Assembly: GCA_039704465.1 (NCBI GenBank)
Contig: JASFAU010000004.1
Location: 1,178,001-1,242,000, forward strand
Direction of reading: 5' to 3'
DNA length: 64,000 nucleotides
Origin: Plasmodiophora brassicae
Lineage: Eukaryota > Endomyxa > Phytomyxea > Plasmodiophorida > Plasmodiophoridae
The notes beneath the pieces were generated by a model. It was given only the letters and a program-made list of their open reading frames with translations, searched no databases and was not told where the DNA came from. Every line of letters starts with the position of its first letter. Position 1 is the stretch's first letter. The translations under genes and the position numbers were made by a program. Shown here in pieces: positions 10,625 through 22,358 of the stretch.

Positions 10625-12709
10625 TTATACTTTGGGAGTAATGAGCTTGACACTCGTGTGACCGTTATCACGAAGCAGTTTCATGATCCGATCGATGTGG
10701 TCCGGGCCGCGGGTCTCGATGGTGACAATCGGTTGCGTCTGTTGGACGCTCGCGACTAGAAACGCGCGTTCATGTTCAATGTCGCGGACGTTCGCCCGCG
10801 CTTGGGCGATCAGGGTGAGCACTTGTGCAAGCTGGCCTGGAGCATCTGTAATTGTGACAGAGATGCGGGCAATACGACCGTCTCGGACAAGGCCCTTCTC
10901 GATAATTCTGTACATGGCGGTCAAAACAACATGGTACCCAAGCAATGGGCATGTACAGGGAACCTTGACAGAACGGTCATGTCAATGTTAGAGCCCGTGG
11001 TAACGGCTGCGACTTGCTGTCCCTTCACCTTCCAAATTATCAGCCTTCAACGTTGCACAACGAGTGTCACCTTTCCTACAGGCAGGTGATTGTAAGCAAT
11101 GGCCGCCAAAGCAGTCGCTCCGCTGCCTTCCACAACTGTTTTCTCCTTCTCCAACAAGGTCAGAATACTGGCCGCAACCTAACCATTTACGTCGGGATGT
11201 TAAATAGAGCTGACGCAAGGAACAGATACGAGTACCTCGTCCTCTTCAACCAGGACGATGTCGTCTACAAGACGATTGATGATACTGAACGGTATCTGCG
11301 CGGTTCCATCAGATGTCAACAGCTGGGAACGAATTTGCCTTATGGTGGGGACCTCTCCAACAGTTTCAATGGCAATGCCATCGCAGATGCTGAGCTTCCG
11401 AGGAACCTTCGTCACCTTGCCTGCTTCCATGGATGCCACCATGCCACTCATCGCCTTAGCTTCAACGCCGTACAGCTACCAGTCTAGCTTGAGACGAAGC
11501 GACATGGCGTACAGTGTGCCACTCACCTTGATTCGCGGGTTGATGTGCTTCAGGACAAGCGCCATCCCTGCGCATCACTTTTAGATAAACGAGCCTCCCG
11601 CGTTGGTGTCATTCTGTTAACCTGCAATCAAACCTCCTCCGCCGACAGGAACGATGACCGAATCCAGATACGCGTTCTGTACGGGGACGTCATTGATGAC
11701 GAAACAATGCCGGCAAAGTCAATTGGATATCTGAGACGCACCTGCTTCAGCAGCTCGAGGGCCACGGTACCCTGCCCTGCAAGTGGATAAGAAACGGATG
11801 CGCCATACGCCCCTGGAACGATGGCGGCTTACCTGCTACAACGTCCCGATCGTTGAATGCATGTACAAAGGTTCTGTTTTCTGTTTCGGCGATCTCGAGT
11901 GCTTTCTCGTAGGCCTCGGCGAACCCTGAAAATGCATAGACATCGGCATCTGGCGTATGACGAGACGTTAGTGCGTACGTACCAGCCCCGTACTGGACGA
12001 CTCTCCCGCCAAAACTCTTCGTGGCTTTGACTTTCACCTGATAGCTCCCAACCTTAATTGTCACAGTACAGGGCAATGGTCCCCTGCAACTTACGTAGGG
12101 CGTCGGTTCTGGCATGACAATGACGGAATCAATCTTGAGCCGTGTCGCATGGTAGCTGACCGCCTGCGCATGATTGCCGGCAGAAGAGCAGATCACTGTT
12201 GCTCGTGGTATTACTCCTTCCGCAGACAAGAATTGCAGCCAGGCACGCTGCACGTACCTCCCCGAGCCTTCTCCTCATCGGTTAACGACAACAGCTTGTT
12301 CAACGCTCCGCGTTCCTTGTAACTGCCTACGTATATCAGTGTTAGCACCGCCAGGAGCTGGCCACCAACGACAAATACCTGTGCGGCTGACGTGCTCCTT
12401 CTTCAGGAACAAGTCGCACCCTACCGCAATGCACTTAGCAAATGTGTGGGCGTAGGCGAGCACCATTGCGGCGGTACCATAGGCCGCCGATAGCGAATGC
12501 GAGAAATCCAACGGCGTCTGCTCAACGTACTGCGAGATTCGCTTGTGCGCCTGAATCGCCCCGCAACGTCAACCAGCGACGAGGCATACGCGACGGCCAC
12601 CACAGTGTGCACGGACCTCGAACACGTCCCGGTAGGTGAGGTCGGGCGGCAGCGACGTCGACAGTAGCCGCCGGGCGCGCCGTCCTAGTAGCGTGGCGGC
12701 GGGCGACAT
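10625..12709 (-). CDS. Threonine dehydratase with C-terminal ACT domain, probably mitochondrial
   Basis: About 15 short exons separated by 14 introns of roughly 45-65 bases can be chained in one frame. The start (ATG at 12709) gives MSPAATLLGRRARRLLSTS, a mitochondrial-type presequence. Motifs in order: ISQYVEQTPL, LFLKKEHVSRTG joined to SYKERGALNKL with the PLP-binding Lys, CSSAGNHAQAVSYHA, IVMPEPTP, TFVHAFNDRDVVAG, GQGTVALELL, VPVGGGGLIAG (glycine loop), LYGVEAKAMSGM, VVEGSGATALAA and TTGSNID. The last exon carries one ACT domain (ISVTITDAPGQLAQVL). The enzyme deaminates threonine, and often serine, to a 2-oxo acid and ammonia. A single ACT domain of this form is seen in catabolic-type eukaryotic enzymes; in biosynthetic IlvA it would sense isoleucine. 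The gene is divergent from the NEK kinase gene across 318 bases. Confidence 0.93.
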
Positions 12710-13027
12710 TGCGCGGGGCGATCGAACCCTACGGCGCCAGCCGGCTGTGGCGCCGCCGTGTGACTGCAGCGCTGACTCATGAGTTGACCCCAGGCGTCTC
12801 CCGCCCAAAACCCGCCTATGCGCGGTCTTCTAGAACCAGCGCGACGTCCGCGCCCGGTACAAGCCCGTCCCGGCAGGTGGCGCGCACTGCCCCCTGTTGC
12901 CGTGGGCGATCGATCGATTTATATGCGCCAGCAATGGGTCGACCAACCCGGACAGTGGCGACACGTGGCACGCAGCAGCCGGGGGTGACTGGAAGCAGGC
13001 AAGCACACAGCGACGCGCTGAGTTGGG
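12710..13027. promoter_or_regulatory. Divergent intergenic region between threonine dehydratase and NEK kinase
   Basis: The two genes start back to back with 318 bases between the ATGs, so this stretch should hold both promoters. I see no convincing TATA box. An ATCGATCGATTTATAT sequence near 12909-12924 is the only AT-rich patch in an otherwise GC-rich region. The call rests on gene orientation alone. Confidence 0.35.
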
Positions 13028-14764
13028 ATGTCGCTGGAAGACTATGAGCTGGGCGAGCAGATCGGCAAGGGGTCCTACGGGATCGTGTATCGCGCCCGTC
13101 GACTGGGCGACGGGCGCCAGGTCGTCATCAAGCAGATGCCGATGCGCGGGCAGGCCCAGGCACGGGCGGAGGCGCGCGTGATTGCCGACTTGACGCACCC
13201 GGGCATCGTCACGTATTTCGACGCGTTCGAGGTCGACAAGTCCCAAACGCTGTGCCTGGTCATGGAGTACTGCGACGGGGGCGACCTCGCCGCTCTGATC
13301 CGATCCCATGTACGGAGCTCGGCGAGCCGACGCCGACCCGGCCTGCCGGAAAGCACGGTCCTCGATTTCCTGGCGCAGATGGCGCTCGCCTTGCAGTACA
13401 TGCATTCCTTGAACGTCATGCACCGGGACCTGAAGAGCCCGAACGTCTTCCTGCAGGACGGGCGGCGGCGCCTGAAACTCGGTGACTTTGGGGTCGCCAC
13501 GTCGCTAAACAGTTCCATGGATTTCGCCGAGACCTGCATCGGGACGCCGTTCTACATGAGCCCCGAGCTGTTCACCAACACGCCCTGTAAGGTTCACGTC
13601 GGTGCTGTTCTGGCCCAGGCACCAACCCTCTGCGTAGATAACTTCAAGAGCGATATCTGGGCGCTGGGTTGCATCGTGTATGAGATGCTGACGGGGACGC
13701 ACGCGTTCCAGGCCGATTCGATATCCGACCTGACCGACCGCGTCGTCAAGGGGCGATACGTCGCCCCGCGGGTTGGCAGCCCGAACCTGCTCCAGCTGCT
13801 CAAGCGCATGCTGAGCGTCGACCCGAATCGCCGACCAACGGCGGCCCACATCCTCCAATCGCCACTACTGCAACGTCCCCTGGTACCGTCCATGGGAACG
13901 CCGCTGCTTCGTTTGCCGTTCCTGACGTGCTGTCTGTAGCGGTGTGTGGTCGACCGGTACGTAGCCGAATCTGAAAAGTCGGTGCGGCCGGATGAGATGG
14001 CGAACCTGTACACGCAGCTTGAGTCGCTGGGGCTGCGAGATGTGCTCGATAGCGCAAGGGGGGCGACGTCTCCCGAACGGCCACTTGGCGAAATGGAACG
14101 CGCGGAACCTGGCGGGGCAGGTCATTGTCAGGTTCTCGACATTGAGTCCGTTGAAGAGGACGAGGTCCTCGTTGTGCCCGAGCCGCCGGTCCAAAGTTCT
14201 GCACCAGACGTGCACGTAGATGAAGACGGCATCGAGCATCAGCGGGACTCAGACGTGGTCAGCGACGACGGTCAGCGACATCACGACATCTCGGAGACTG
14301 GATGGGTCTGGACGGATAGGATCCAGTCCGATGACGACGACGACGACCTCGGAGAGATCCTGCCGAGTAACCTGGAACTTCGCAAGGCGCTTCTGACCAG
14401 GTAGGTCGGTCGCGACTGGGCATTATGGCTTGCCAATCTGATGCGTTGCAGTCGATGCCACGACAGAATTGGAGAGGCCAAGTTCGGGATCGTCTACGAG
14501 ATGTTGAAGTCGGCGCCTCCAGAGTCGCGCCCAGGAACGTATTCGCCAGGCGATGACCCGTCACTGGCTGATGCAGTGAAGCAACTCGTCGGCAATGACT
14601 GGATCTCGCTTGTCGATGCTATCGAGCAGGTCTCCCTACTTGATCAAGTTCCTGCTCGCTTCGTCACTGACTTCGGTTGCATTGCAGATTCTCTGGATAG
14701 AGACGATACAATAGATGTCCTTCGTGCACTGATAGGCAGCAGTGTTTCTGCTACCAGAACGTAG
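13028..14764 (+). CDS. NIMA-related protein kinase (NEK family)
   Basis: Four exons (13028-13586, 13638-13882, 13940-14400, 14452-14764) give 525 residues. The kinase domain fills residues 1-270: glycine loop IGKGSYGIVY, Lys in VVIKQM, catalytic loop HRDLKSPNVFL, DFG, and an activation segment CIGTPFYMSPELF in NEK style. Splicing out 13587-13637 makes PYNFKSDIWALGC, the expected NEK sequence; that intron is 51 bases with no stop and is invisible in the raw frame. The third intron restores RIGEAKFGIVYEMLK, a segment typical of the region after the kinase in NEK proteins. The middle of the tail is acidic (IQSDDDDDDLGEIL). NEK kinases act in mitosis and in flagellar length and basal-body control. 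The subfamily is not certain. Confidence 0.92.
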
Positions 14765-15176
14765 TTGCCAACCTTTGAATGTCCTGGCCTGGATCCAGGA
14801 GCCGTTCACACCTCTTGCAGCGTTGGGGCTTGCGATTCCGTTGTCCGCTGAGGCTATTTGACATTGTGTAAGATAACGGGTTGGGAGCGTCGACTCGCAG
14901 GGCGTTCTTCGATCCGCTGCGGAATAGAAATACGCCGCGCTCGTGGTCTTGCTCTTCGCGTCATGTAGTGTGGGGCAATGACATGCACTGCGTTTATTAC
15001 GTTAACAGCGCGATACTAGGCCAATCGGCGACCAGAATCCATGGCAATTATATGCACATCTGCTCAAAGGTGCTCTTCGACAGCGTCCATAGGCGCCACG
15101 TAGTACGAGGTTGCAGGACGTGAGAAGTCAGAAAGTGCATGTGCTAACTGTTGCTTGCAATCTCGATATGTAGTTG
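14765..15176. other. Intergenic stretch with no supported gene
   Basis: About 410 bases lie between two convergent genes. Base composition is less GC-rich than in the coding regions. A short open frame at 14881-15123 has no coding character that I can recognise. Confidence 0.5.
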
Positions 15177-16821
15177 CTAAAGGTCACCAGACAAGTCCGG
15201 TCGAGACTTCTTACTCGGCACCGAATCAGAATCGTCGGAGCTTTGATCTGCAACATCGTCATCATAGTCGTCGCTGTCCTCTTCGAGTTCGCTTTTCTGC
15301 AGAGGTACCAATAAACCGGCTGTCGTCATGGGCGCTGCGGAACCGTACCTGTTTATGTGCAACGGCCAGGTTTGTAGCTGCTTTGGCATGGTTGGGCTCG
15401 ATATCAAGGGCATGTGTCAGGTCTTTGATTGCAGCATCAAACTGGTTCAGACGAATGAAAGCCACTCCCCGGGAAACGTATGCGTCCGTGCATTGCGGCT
15501 CGACGTCTAGAGCGTACGTGTAATGGCGAATGGCTTCCTGCAGCCGGTCCACCTGGGCGAACTCGTCACCCTTAGCAACACTATGAACCACTATTGGTCA
15601 GTAAACAACAAACGACCAGGTGCCTATTGTACCTTTTCAAAGCCCAGCCTTGGTTCTGTACAGCACGAAGGTTGTAATGGAGATCACTGGGATCGCACCT
15701 ATGGAGAGAAGGCGAAATCAGTAGGGAACCCACAAGTACGCGGAGCAACTAACGGTGCCGCCGGAAGTAACGATCCGTGCTCGGTAATCCCAAAGGCCTT
15801 GGTCATGAGAGTCAAACCATGGGGGTTCTTGAACAGCGGATGCTCCTTCAGTCGTTCCACGAATGTCGCCCTACCAGAAGATGATGACGCAGGCAGACTG
15901 TTAGGCACCGACAATGGCCTACGTTAACAAATGGCGTCATGTAACCGACAAGTCTGGGAACAAACGGAACCATATTATACCGCGTTGCGATGTCCTGCAG
16001 CGCCTGGGACGGATGATTGAACCATGCAGATTTTCGCCAATGATGAAACGGGGACGCTGGCGGGATGAGACTGTTTGAGACCGACGACGCAATGATACCA
16101 AGAGGAGCATGGTGCAGTTGGCGTTGCAGCAGTCGAGACGTGTTGAAGCTCAGATACAGAATGTCCCGATGATGGTCAACCGAGATCACAAGTGCTGTTA
16201 CAGAGAGCCGACAATAAGCACAGGTGGGACGTTACGTAAGGGATCGACCGTACCTTTAACTTGCGCGCCCAGAGGAAACTGCTCCAGCAGATCTTGAATT
16301 GGTACGGCGAGCGGGCCACGCTCCGAGATTTCGCTGATCGGGCACTGTCCTTCGATCTGCAACTCCCGTAGACTGTCAAGGACGGTCTCTTTCACCGATC
16401 TCGACTTCTTCTTTGTCTGGTCGAACTCCACCTTAAAAACCTTCTCGACATTGACCGTGACCCCTTCGGTGCCCTTGTTGCATATGAACCCCTCGACAAC
16501 AAGGTTGATCTCGAGCAATTCAAATACGCCACGCTTCCTCAAGTACACGTCTATCTGCTTGTGTGGCGAATTGATATCCGCTTCGTCGTCAAACGATGAC
16601 GACGACGATCTGTACGACGGCTGGCGGCTGACGCCCGATTGTTGCACGTTCGCATTCGTCAGCAGTCGTCCGCCCAGGCCGATCGCAAACAGCGACGCGA
16701 CGCGCTGATTCACAGACGGGATCAGGTCACGGCGGGGCGACGACGCGTACAACCCCCAGGACGGCACGGCGAACCCTAGCGCCGGCGACGCGGTCCGGGT
16801 CAGCGGCGAATCGCTCGCCAT
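15177..16821 (-). CDS. TTC14-like protein: S1-type OB fold plus TPR repeats
   Basis: A multi-exon gene starts at the ATG at 16821 (MASDSPLTRTASPAL). The first exon holds an S1-like RNA-binding fold, with the block INLVVEGFICNKG and then LQIEGQCPISEISERGPL. A 58-base intron joins it to ALVISVDHHRDILYLSFNTS, which is the last strand of the S1 domain. Later exons give FVERLKEHPLFKNPHGL, then DLHYNLRAVQNQGWALK joined to a TPR pair (FAQVDRLQEAIRHYTYALDV and FDAAIKDLTHALDIEPNHA). The tail is acidic (SELEEDSDDYDDDVADQSSD) and ends KKSRPDLSGDL. Domain order and the ALK-to-TPR junction match TTC14, a nuclear protein of unknown function tied to RNA. Not every intron boundary near 15400 and 15900 was fixed. 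The gene is divergent from the SCFD2-like gene, with only 31 bases between starts. Confidence 0.72.
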
Positions 16822-16852
16822 TGCCGCTTTGCCCGTGCGCGGGCCCGCGCGT
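16822..16852. promoter_or_regulatory. Very short divergent interval between TTC14-like and SCFD2-like genes
   Basis: Only 31 bases separate the two chosen ATGs. If both starts are right, the two 5' leaders must overlap or lie in each other's coding DNA, or one true start is further downstream. No promoter element can be named. Confidence 0.3.
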
Positions 16853-19163
16853 ATGGACCGCCTGGCGGATCTCGTCGACGCCGACGTCGAGCGCGTTTTC
16901 GGCGCACATGACCGACTGTACTGTGTAGTTGCCGACCCGGCAGCGGCAGAGGTAGGCACGTCCCGGGTGCCGCGTCGGCCACGTCGCCTGACGGACAGGG
17001 GCTGCCGCCGCGTAGTGGGCGCACTGGAACTGCCCGCCGCATTACGATGATGGGCGGGTGGAGTGGGTGCCGATCGGCGACGACCGAGTCGAGCTGGAGG
17101 CGGGCGTCCCGGTTGAGTTCATCGTGTACGATGCGGCGCAGGCGTGCGAGCGCATCATCGAGTTCGCCGGCGGGCGCGCGCTGTCGCGCGTGTCGGTGCA
17201 TTCGATGCTGTCCGGCGAGTCGCTGTCCGACCTGTATGATCGGGACTGCCAATGGTTCCGTGATAAGATCGCGCATGAGACAGGCTGTCAAGACGTGTCT
17301 GTCCGGTGGCTCGGCCCTGCGTTTACACTGTTCGCTAACAGCGCCTTTATTGTATCTGAGCTGGCACGAGACAGTGCGGCGTCGACGTGCAGGTCTGGAA
17401 CAGGACATTTGGCCTGCCGATCGTCGTTGTGATGCCATCTTTCATCTAGAATTGTCGATGGCCTCCTTGGGATGGTGAACCAGCTGGAGGGCACTGCAGC
17501 CGTATTCGGCATTGGCAACGAGCGAACGCAAAGCGTTGCGGCAGCGGTTGCATCACGATGGCGACGGACAGCAGCGCCACCGCCCAAAGGCGCGATACTC
17601 CCTTCAGTATCTATTATCGTGGTTGACCGCCTGTTAGTACCCGAATGTGCCCACTGATTCGCAAACTTATTGATATTGGGTTCGGCAGACTGGACATTGC
17701 CTGCTGCGTAGGACACAACGGAACTATTGTGGACCGGCTGATGCAAACTCTATATCGGGCAAGTGAAACCTCGACGGATGTGACACTGGCTCGCATTCGC
17801 GAAGTTCCTCGATGGTGCTGTGAGGGAGATACAAGCGAGTCCGGACTACGTTTTGTTGGTGGGGTACTGCAACAGTCGCCGGCTGACCTAGTGGAGGTCT
17901 TATTGCATCGTGCCCCGAAATCGGCGCTGAAGACGCTCCGTCAAATGCTCATACGTGCAATCTCAACGGAGAAAGGAAGCGCCCCGCTTGACAGACAATT
18001 GAAAATGGGGAATGTCAAGCCTGGTGATCTGGACGCCATATTAAATGTCCTCCGTGGACCCCCTGGTGCAATGGAACGCAATTGGCCGCTCTTCTTGCTC
18101 GCCAGTGCAGTGGCAGAATCGTTCGCTACAGTCCGAGAATCGTCATGGGATAGGTTGCTATCACTGGGTCTGTTTCCTCGACGGCCGTGTTTGCTTGGGG
18201 CATACCTAACGGTTGGTGATGATCAGAGAAGGTTGTCATTGCGACGGCAAGCGAGAACGTGAATGCTTTATCACTGCTCGTCGAGTTCCTAGACTCGTCA
18301 TATCCTTCTAACGAACTCGACCAGGTCATCTTGGACCCGTGGAATTGGTTGAAACCAGCCAACTTACTGATGCGACCAGGTTTCCCTTGACAACATCCTG
18401 ATTATGGCGCTATTCTGTGTATCGCTAACAGGATCTGTACCTTCGCCTGATGACGTTCTCGCGATCAGGTTTCGTGAGCGGCTCTGTGTCGCCGTTAGGC
18501 GGCAAGCGCCCGCGGAAGGTTCCGTTCTACACTCATTTCTCGATGGGAAGAATCCGGAATGGCGCACGCAAGATGATCAGCTTGATCGTGCAGTGTCCAT
18601 GCTTTATCAGCGCCTGGTCTTCGTTGCTGAAGCCCGCAACGACTTGTCAATGTACCGTCACCGGATCGTGAATTTGGAAGTCCCCACGTACCAAGGGTTG
18701 TGTCTATCGACCGGGACATTCACAACGAACCCGTTTCTAATTGCCTCGTGCTGGCAGGTTGCTGGACGTCATCGTCCATGACTTCCTCGACCCGCGAGCA
18801 CCAATGGCTGACTTAACGCCATACCCCACATCTGCGAATCCCGGCGAATCGACAGAGTCGCCCCGGTTCCCAGGAACCGTTGGCGGTTTCATATCAAGCA
18901 AGATTGAGTACGTCGAAGGTTTCTTTGCCGTTTTCGCGAGTCTTATTTCTCTGTTGAACAGTAAACTCGGCCGTGTGACCAAGGCCCGTCGACCGGATCC
19001 GGACGGCACGCTCATCATCTTTGTAATCGGGGGCATTTCCTGCGCGGAAATAACTCGTGCTAGGGAAATCCTTGCTCAGTCACAAGCGAGTGTCGATGTC
19101 CTCGTTGGAGGTACCGACATTGCGACAGGCAAATCTGTTCTGCGAGACCTCCTTGTTACGTAA
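16853..19163 (+). CDS. SCFD2: SCFD2-like Sec1/Munc18 family protein
   Basis: A gene of several exons starts MDRLADLVDADVERVFG and splices after VVADPAAAE into WAHWNCPPHYDDGRVEWV. Later pieces are VSIIVVDR (the SM-family DR motif), LDIACCVGHNGTIVDRLMQ, LRQMLIRAISTEKG with KMGNVKPGDLDAIL, and the C-terminal signature GTLIIFVIGGISCAEITRA. The order of these blocks, above all the GHNG motif and the GG(I/V) strand near the end, matches vertebrate SCFD2 better than Sly1 or Vps45. SM proteins clasp SNARE bundles and assist membrane fusion; SCFD2 itself is little studied. Several middle boundaries (17300-17680 and 18260-18400) were not fixed to the base, so the protein length of roughly 600 residues is an estimate. 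Confidence 0.78.
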
Positions 19164-19274
19164 AAAGCCGGAAACAGTCGTTTCAGTTTCCGTTTGTACA
19201 GTTTACTTGCCCAACGTGTTGCGTTTATTACCCAACAAGAGTGTTCCAGGCAAGGATTGAGGCGGCAACCCACA

Positions 19275-19937
19275 ATGCAGGATAGACATCCGTTGAGAGC
19301 ATCGACGGTTCTGGTGCGGACGTCTGTACGAATTGCGTTAGACGGCGACCTCACACACAGCGCAGACGGCGAGCCGAATACGATTGGGATCGCGGAGCAT
19401 CGGTTCAGGTGCGGCGTCTGTTTCGCAAGCGCAAGTCAGCATCGCACACTGAGCTGGCCTGCAAACTCTCCGCTGGCCTCATTGAGTTGGGAAGGGCTCG
19501 ACCCGTTTGCGAACAGGGCGGGCTGCCTCGTCGACGACCACGGGAACATCACGATCGCGGAAAATCGATCTGACGCCACAACCGAACAAAACGCCGCTCT
19601 GACCTCAGCTGACCATGCCAAGCCTCTCTGGCGGGTCTACCTGCGATGCCGGTTCACTCGCTGTACGTTACGTTCCCTCATATCACCCCAGAATCGTCCT
19701 GACTCACACGTCGGGCGTCGCCGGCGTCACCGAAGGCGGCGCACTCCGTTCTTCGATGCGTTGATCCGGGGCGTTTGCGGTGCCGCTGCTGAAGCCGGAC
19801 ACGGAACCCCAGCGGACGAGGCAGGTATGTCGCAAGATGTTTCGCCACCGCGATTCCGCCGGCCACCGCTACGGCTAAGGTATGACCCCGGCCTGCTGGC
19901 CGACCTTTGCCGTGACCCGCCCCAACGTCCCTCATGA
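19275..19937 (+). CDS. Hypothetical open frame, weakly supported
   Basis: A long open frame on the plus strand begins MQDRHPLRASTVLVRTS in this reading. It has no motif I recognise, and an antisense frame over 19678-20097 is also open. A GTATGT donor-like site at about 19826 suggests splicing, but no acceptor gave a clearly better product. It may be an exon of a gene that continues into 19934-20263, or chance. Confidence 0.25.
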   Translation: MQDRHPLRASTVLVRTSVRIALDGDLTHSADGEPNTIGIAEHRFRCGVCFASASQHRTLSWPANSPLASLSWEGLDPFANRAGCLVDDHGNITIAENRSDATTEQNAALTSADHAKPLWRVYLRCRFTRCTLRSLISPQNRPDSHVGRRRRHRRRRTPFFDALIRGVCGAAAEAGHGTPADEAGMSQDVSPPRFRRPPLRLRYDPGLLADLCRDPPQRPS

Positions 19938-20263
19938 GTCCCGCGTTCAGAGACATACCTGAGCGATCCGATGGCAGCCGCAGCAGTAGTAAGAAGAAGC
20001 GCCGCCGCCAGCCCACTGTGTTTCGTGCGAAACGGCTGTCCTTCAAGCTGAAGAGCTCTCCAGCGAAACCGCGTCGTGACAGACCTAGACTGGGCAAGCT
20101 TGCCTTCTACGTGTTACTGTCGGCATGCTTTCCTGGTAGTGCCCAAGCCTTGCAGATGCGACCGTTTGCCAGTGTCGCGTTCTGGCTTATTTGTACAACA
20201 CTACTGGTGCTCTTCTCATACTGTAAACACGTCGTCTGCAAGTATATCATCGTCTTGGACTGA
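19934..20263 (+). CDS. Possible small basic membrane protein
   Basis: The frame starts at an ATG and encodes 109 residues. The first 55 are very basic (KKKRRRQPTVFRAKRLSFKL). Two hydrophobic stretches follow (KLAFYVLLSACFPGSAQAL and FWLICTTLLVLFSYC). That layout is plausible for a small membrane protein, but the frame overlaps the previous one by four bases and shows no homology that I know. Confidence 0.3.
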   Translation: MSPAFRDIPERSDGSRSSSKKKRRRQPTVFRAKRLSFKLKSSPAKPRRDRPRLGKLAFYVLLSACFPGSAQALQMRPFASVAFWLICTTLLVLFSYCKHVVCKYIIVLD

Positions 20264-20507
20264 TATGCAGGGTTGATGCAGATGAGTTGCTCTCCATCTA
20301 TACCGTGCCGCTGATTAACGCCCTAGCTGGGGCAGAAGCCGTTCTTTCCGAACTTCTCACATCACCTAGCCCTACCGCACCTTGGGAGAGGATTGTGAAT
20401 CAGATTCGATAAATATCCTGTGCCTAACATTGTCTTCGAAACGGGAGTAGACCCATGTATTGATAAGCATGGTGAACCAGAGGTTCAATTGAGAAACACA
20501 AGTGATA

Positions 20508-21349
20508 TCAGTCGTTCTTCTTCGCAGCCACTGGAATCGGCTTGGAAGAGGCCAGCGTGACGGCGATAACGGCCAATGTGACACCCGCGAGAACGCCCAA
20601 CGCGAAGATCACTGCCGCAACTTGCGGTCGCTGCTTGACAACCGAAGTCACCTCTTTCCACAGCGTTTCAAGCTCTACACAATATGGACGTAAGAAAGTT
20701 AGCAGGATACGGAACGGTTTGCTACGGACGAACCTTTCTGGACAGCGCCGACAGCAGACGGGGCCTTCGGCGTCGTCTCCGCCTTGGCCTCGAGGTATCC
20801 ACCGCGGGCGAACTTCTCCAGTTCGTCCAGCGTGCGCTTCGACTGGAACTTGTATTGCTTGCCCTTCGAGAATAGCAGGACAGTCGGGTATCCGCGAACG
20901 TTGAAACGCTGGCACAGATCTGCAACGAAAGTATCAGATTCCGCCTTGGGAGCGCATGTTTGGGTGTCGTACTCGAGTTGGATGTGCAGTCGACTTTGGC
21001 CACATTGACATCGTCCTTCAACTTCGTGGCAAGTTCCTCCCACGTCTGTGCCAGTGACTTGCAGTGCCCGCACCAGGGCGCATAAAACCTAGCAATGGTC
21101 AGCGCCAAGCGAGGAATACCCATCGTAGAAATTCGAAGACGTACTCGACGAACCAGTCTCCCGTCGTCGATCCTGTTCCAAACCATGAATAAGCCTCGAT
21201 CGAAATCGGCGCACAGCCACGGACGAACCCGTCGCCGCCTGCGTCTCCTTCTCGAACGTGCTCTCCGTCAGCGTGACCACATCGGACGTTTTGTCCGCCC
21301 CCATCGCAACCGTCGCGATCATCGCCGCCAGCAACGCCATTGCCTTCAT
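20508..21349 (-). CDS. ER transmembrane thioredoxin (TMX/PDI-like) with KKND tail
   Basis: Five exons chain in frame. The ATG at 21349 opens a signal peptide ([20 protein letters not shown]). Splicing across two introns yields [19 protein letters not shown], a complete thioredoxin active site CGHC preceded by the usual strand. Then come [29 protein letters not shown] with the cis-Pro, and a spacer. A single membrane span ([23 protein letters not shown]) lies near the end, and the last four residues KKND form a dilysine ER-retrieval signal. The enzyme should oxidise or isomerise disulphides in the ER lumen, facing inward with its tail in the cytosol. At roughly 220 residues it is short, most like TMX1-type proteins; a TMX3-type relation is also possible. 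Confidence 0.88.
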
Positions 21350-21597
21350 CGTGAGCTGCACGTCCGATCGACGTCTGCCGCGACGCTCCCACCCGGTTAT
21401 GCCACGTCACGCGGGGGGACCAAACTCCGTAGGGGCGGCCGGCTACCTTCGGCAGCACCGCGTGCCGCACCCGTCACCGGTCACCTGTTCTGCGCGCCGC
21501 CGGCCCGGACCGCGCAGTACGTGATTGGGTAGGTAGTTAGTCAGTTATTATGCAACAACAGCGTATTGTAGTGAAACAGTTGCTAAGGCGTCGAGTC

Positions 21598-22210
21598 TCA
21601 CAGGCAGAGCATTGGGGAATCCACGAGCGTCGTCTCGTCGAACGTGGCGAAGAAGTTGGCGTGCCCTTGCACGGAGAACAGGGATGCGGGCTGTGTGGAT
21701 CATGAGATGACGGAGGGGGTTATGTGCAACGACATTGTGGCGTACTGGGTCGCCGTCGTTGTAGGATCTGGGACGGCCGAGTAAACCTCGGATGCGTTCC
21801 CGCGCCTTGGCGCCGACGGTCGCCGCGAATGCAGGTGATCTCGATTTGGGGCTCACCGGTTTCGGCAACGGCGTCTTGGGCAGTGGGGTCGAACGCAGCG
21901 TCGAGGACATGAATTGCGGGGTGCGGTCTGCTCCTCCGCTATTGCCCTGCATCGTTGAGCGACCGCGTACGCGACGAGATCGTCAAGATATCCTAGCTGC
22001 GGTTCTGCACGATACATACGGTGCGAACGCTGTGACTGCCGTACCGGACACAGCCGCGGTCGCGTTCGGCGGCACCCCTTCGCTTTGTGGGCCGAGCGCT
22101 GGCAAGACAATGTTGTCGAGGGGGGCGTACATGTAAGCCGCATGGGCCTGGGACGGGGTTGGAATCCACCCACGCCCTAGTCCTTCATTATGAGACGTGC
22201 TGGTGCTCAT
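21598..22210 (-). CDS. Novel Pro/Ser-rich small protein
   Basis: Three exons (22210-22016, 21946-21746, 21690-21598) join in phase 0 to give 162 residues; both introns are GT-AG and 55-69 bases. The N-terminal part reads MSTSTSHNEGLGRGW and then YAPLDNIVLPALGP. The middle is a Pro-Lys repeat (STPLPKTPLPKPVSPKS). A helical basic segment follows (VGAKARERIRGLLGRP), and the C terminus is FSVQGHANFFATFDETTLVD. I do not recognise the family. The clean phase agreement of both introns is the main evidence that this is a real gene. It is divergent from the ACBD6-like gene. Confidence 0.6.
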
Positions 22211-22358
22211 CCGAGGCGACCTAAGCGCATCACCAGCCAGGGAGACTTTTACTTGAACAGTGTCGGCACCTTCACGGTTCCGATGTCCAGGGGCGGCAGT
22301 TCCGGGCGAGCGAACTCCGTGACGGCCCAGGCGCAGGGGACACACACAGCACCGCGCT

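Noticed and set aside
14641..14690. A further intron near the end of the NEK kinase
   Set aside because: The GTTCCT to TGCAG interval is only 40 bases, and removing it brings an immediate stop, so I left it in.
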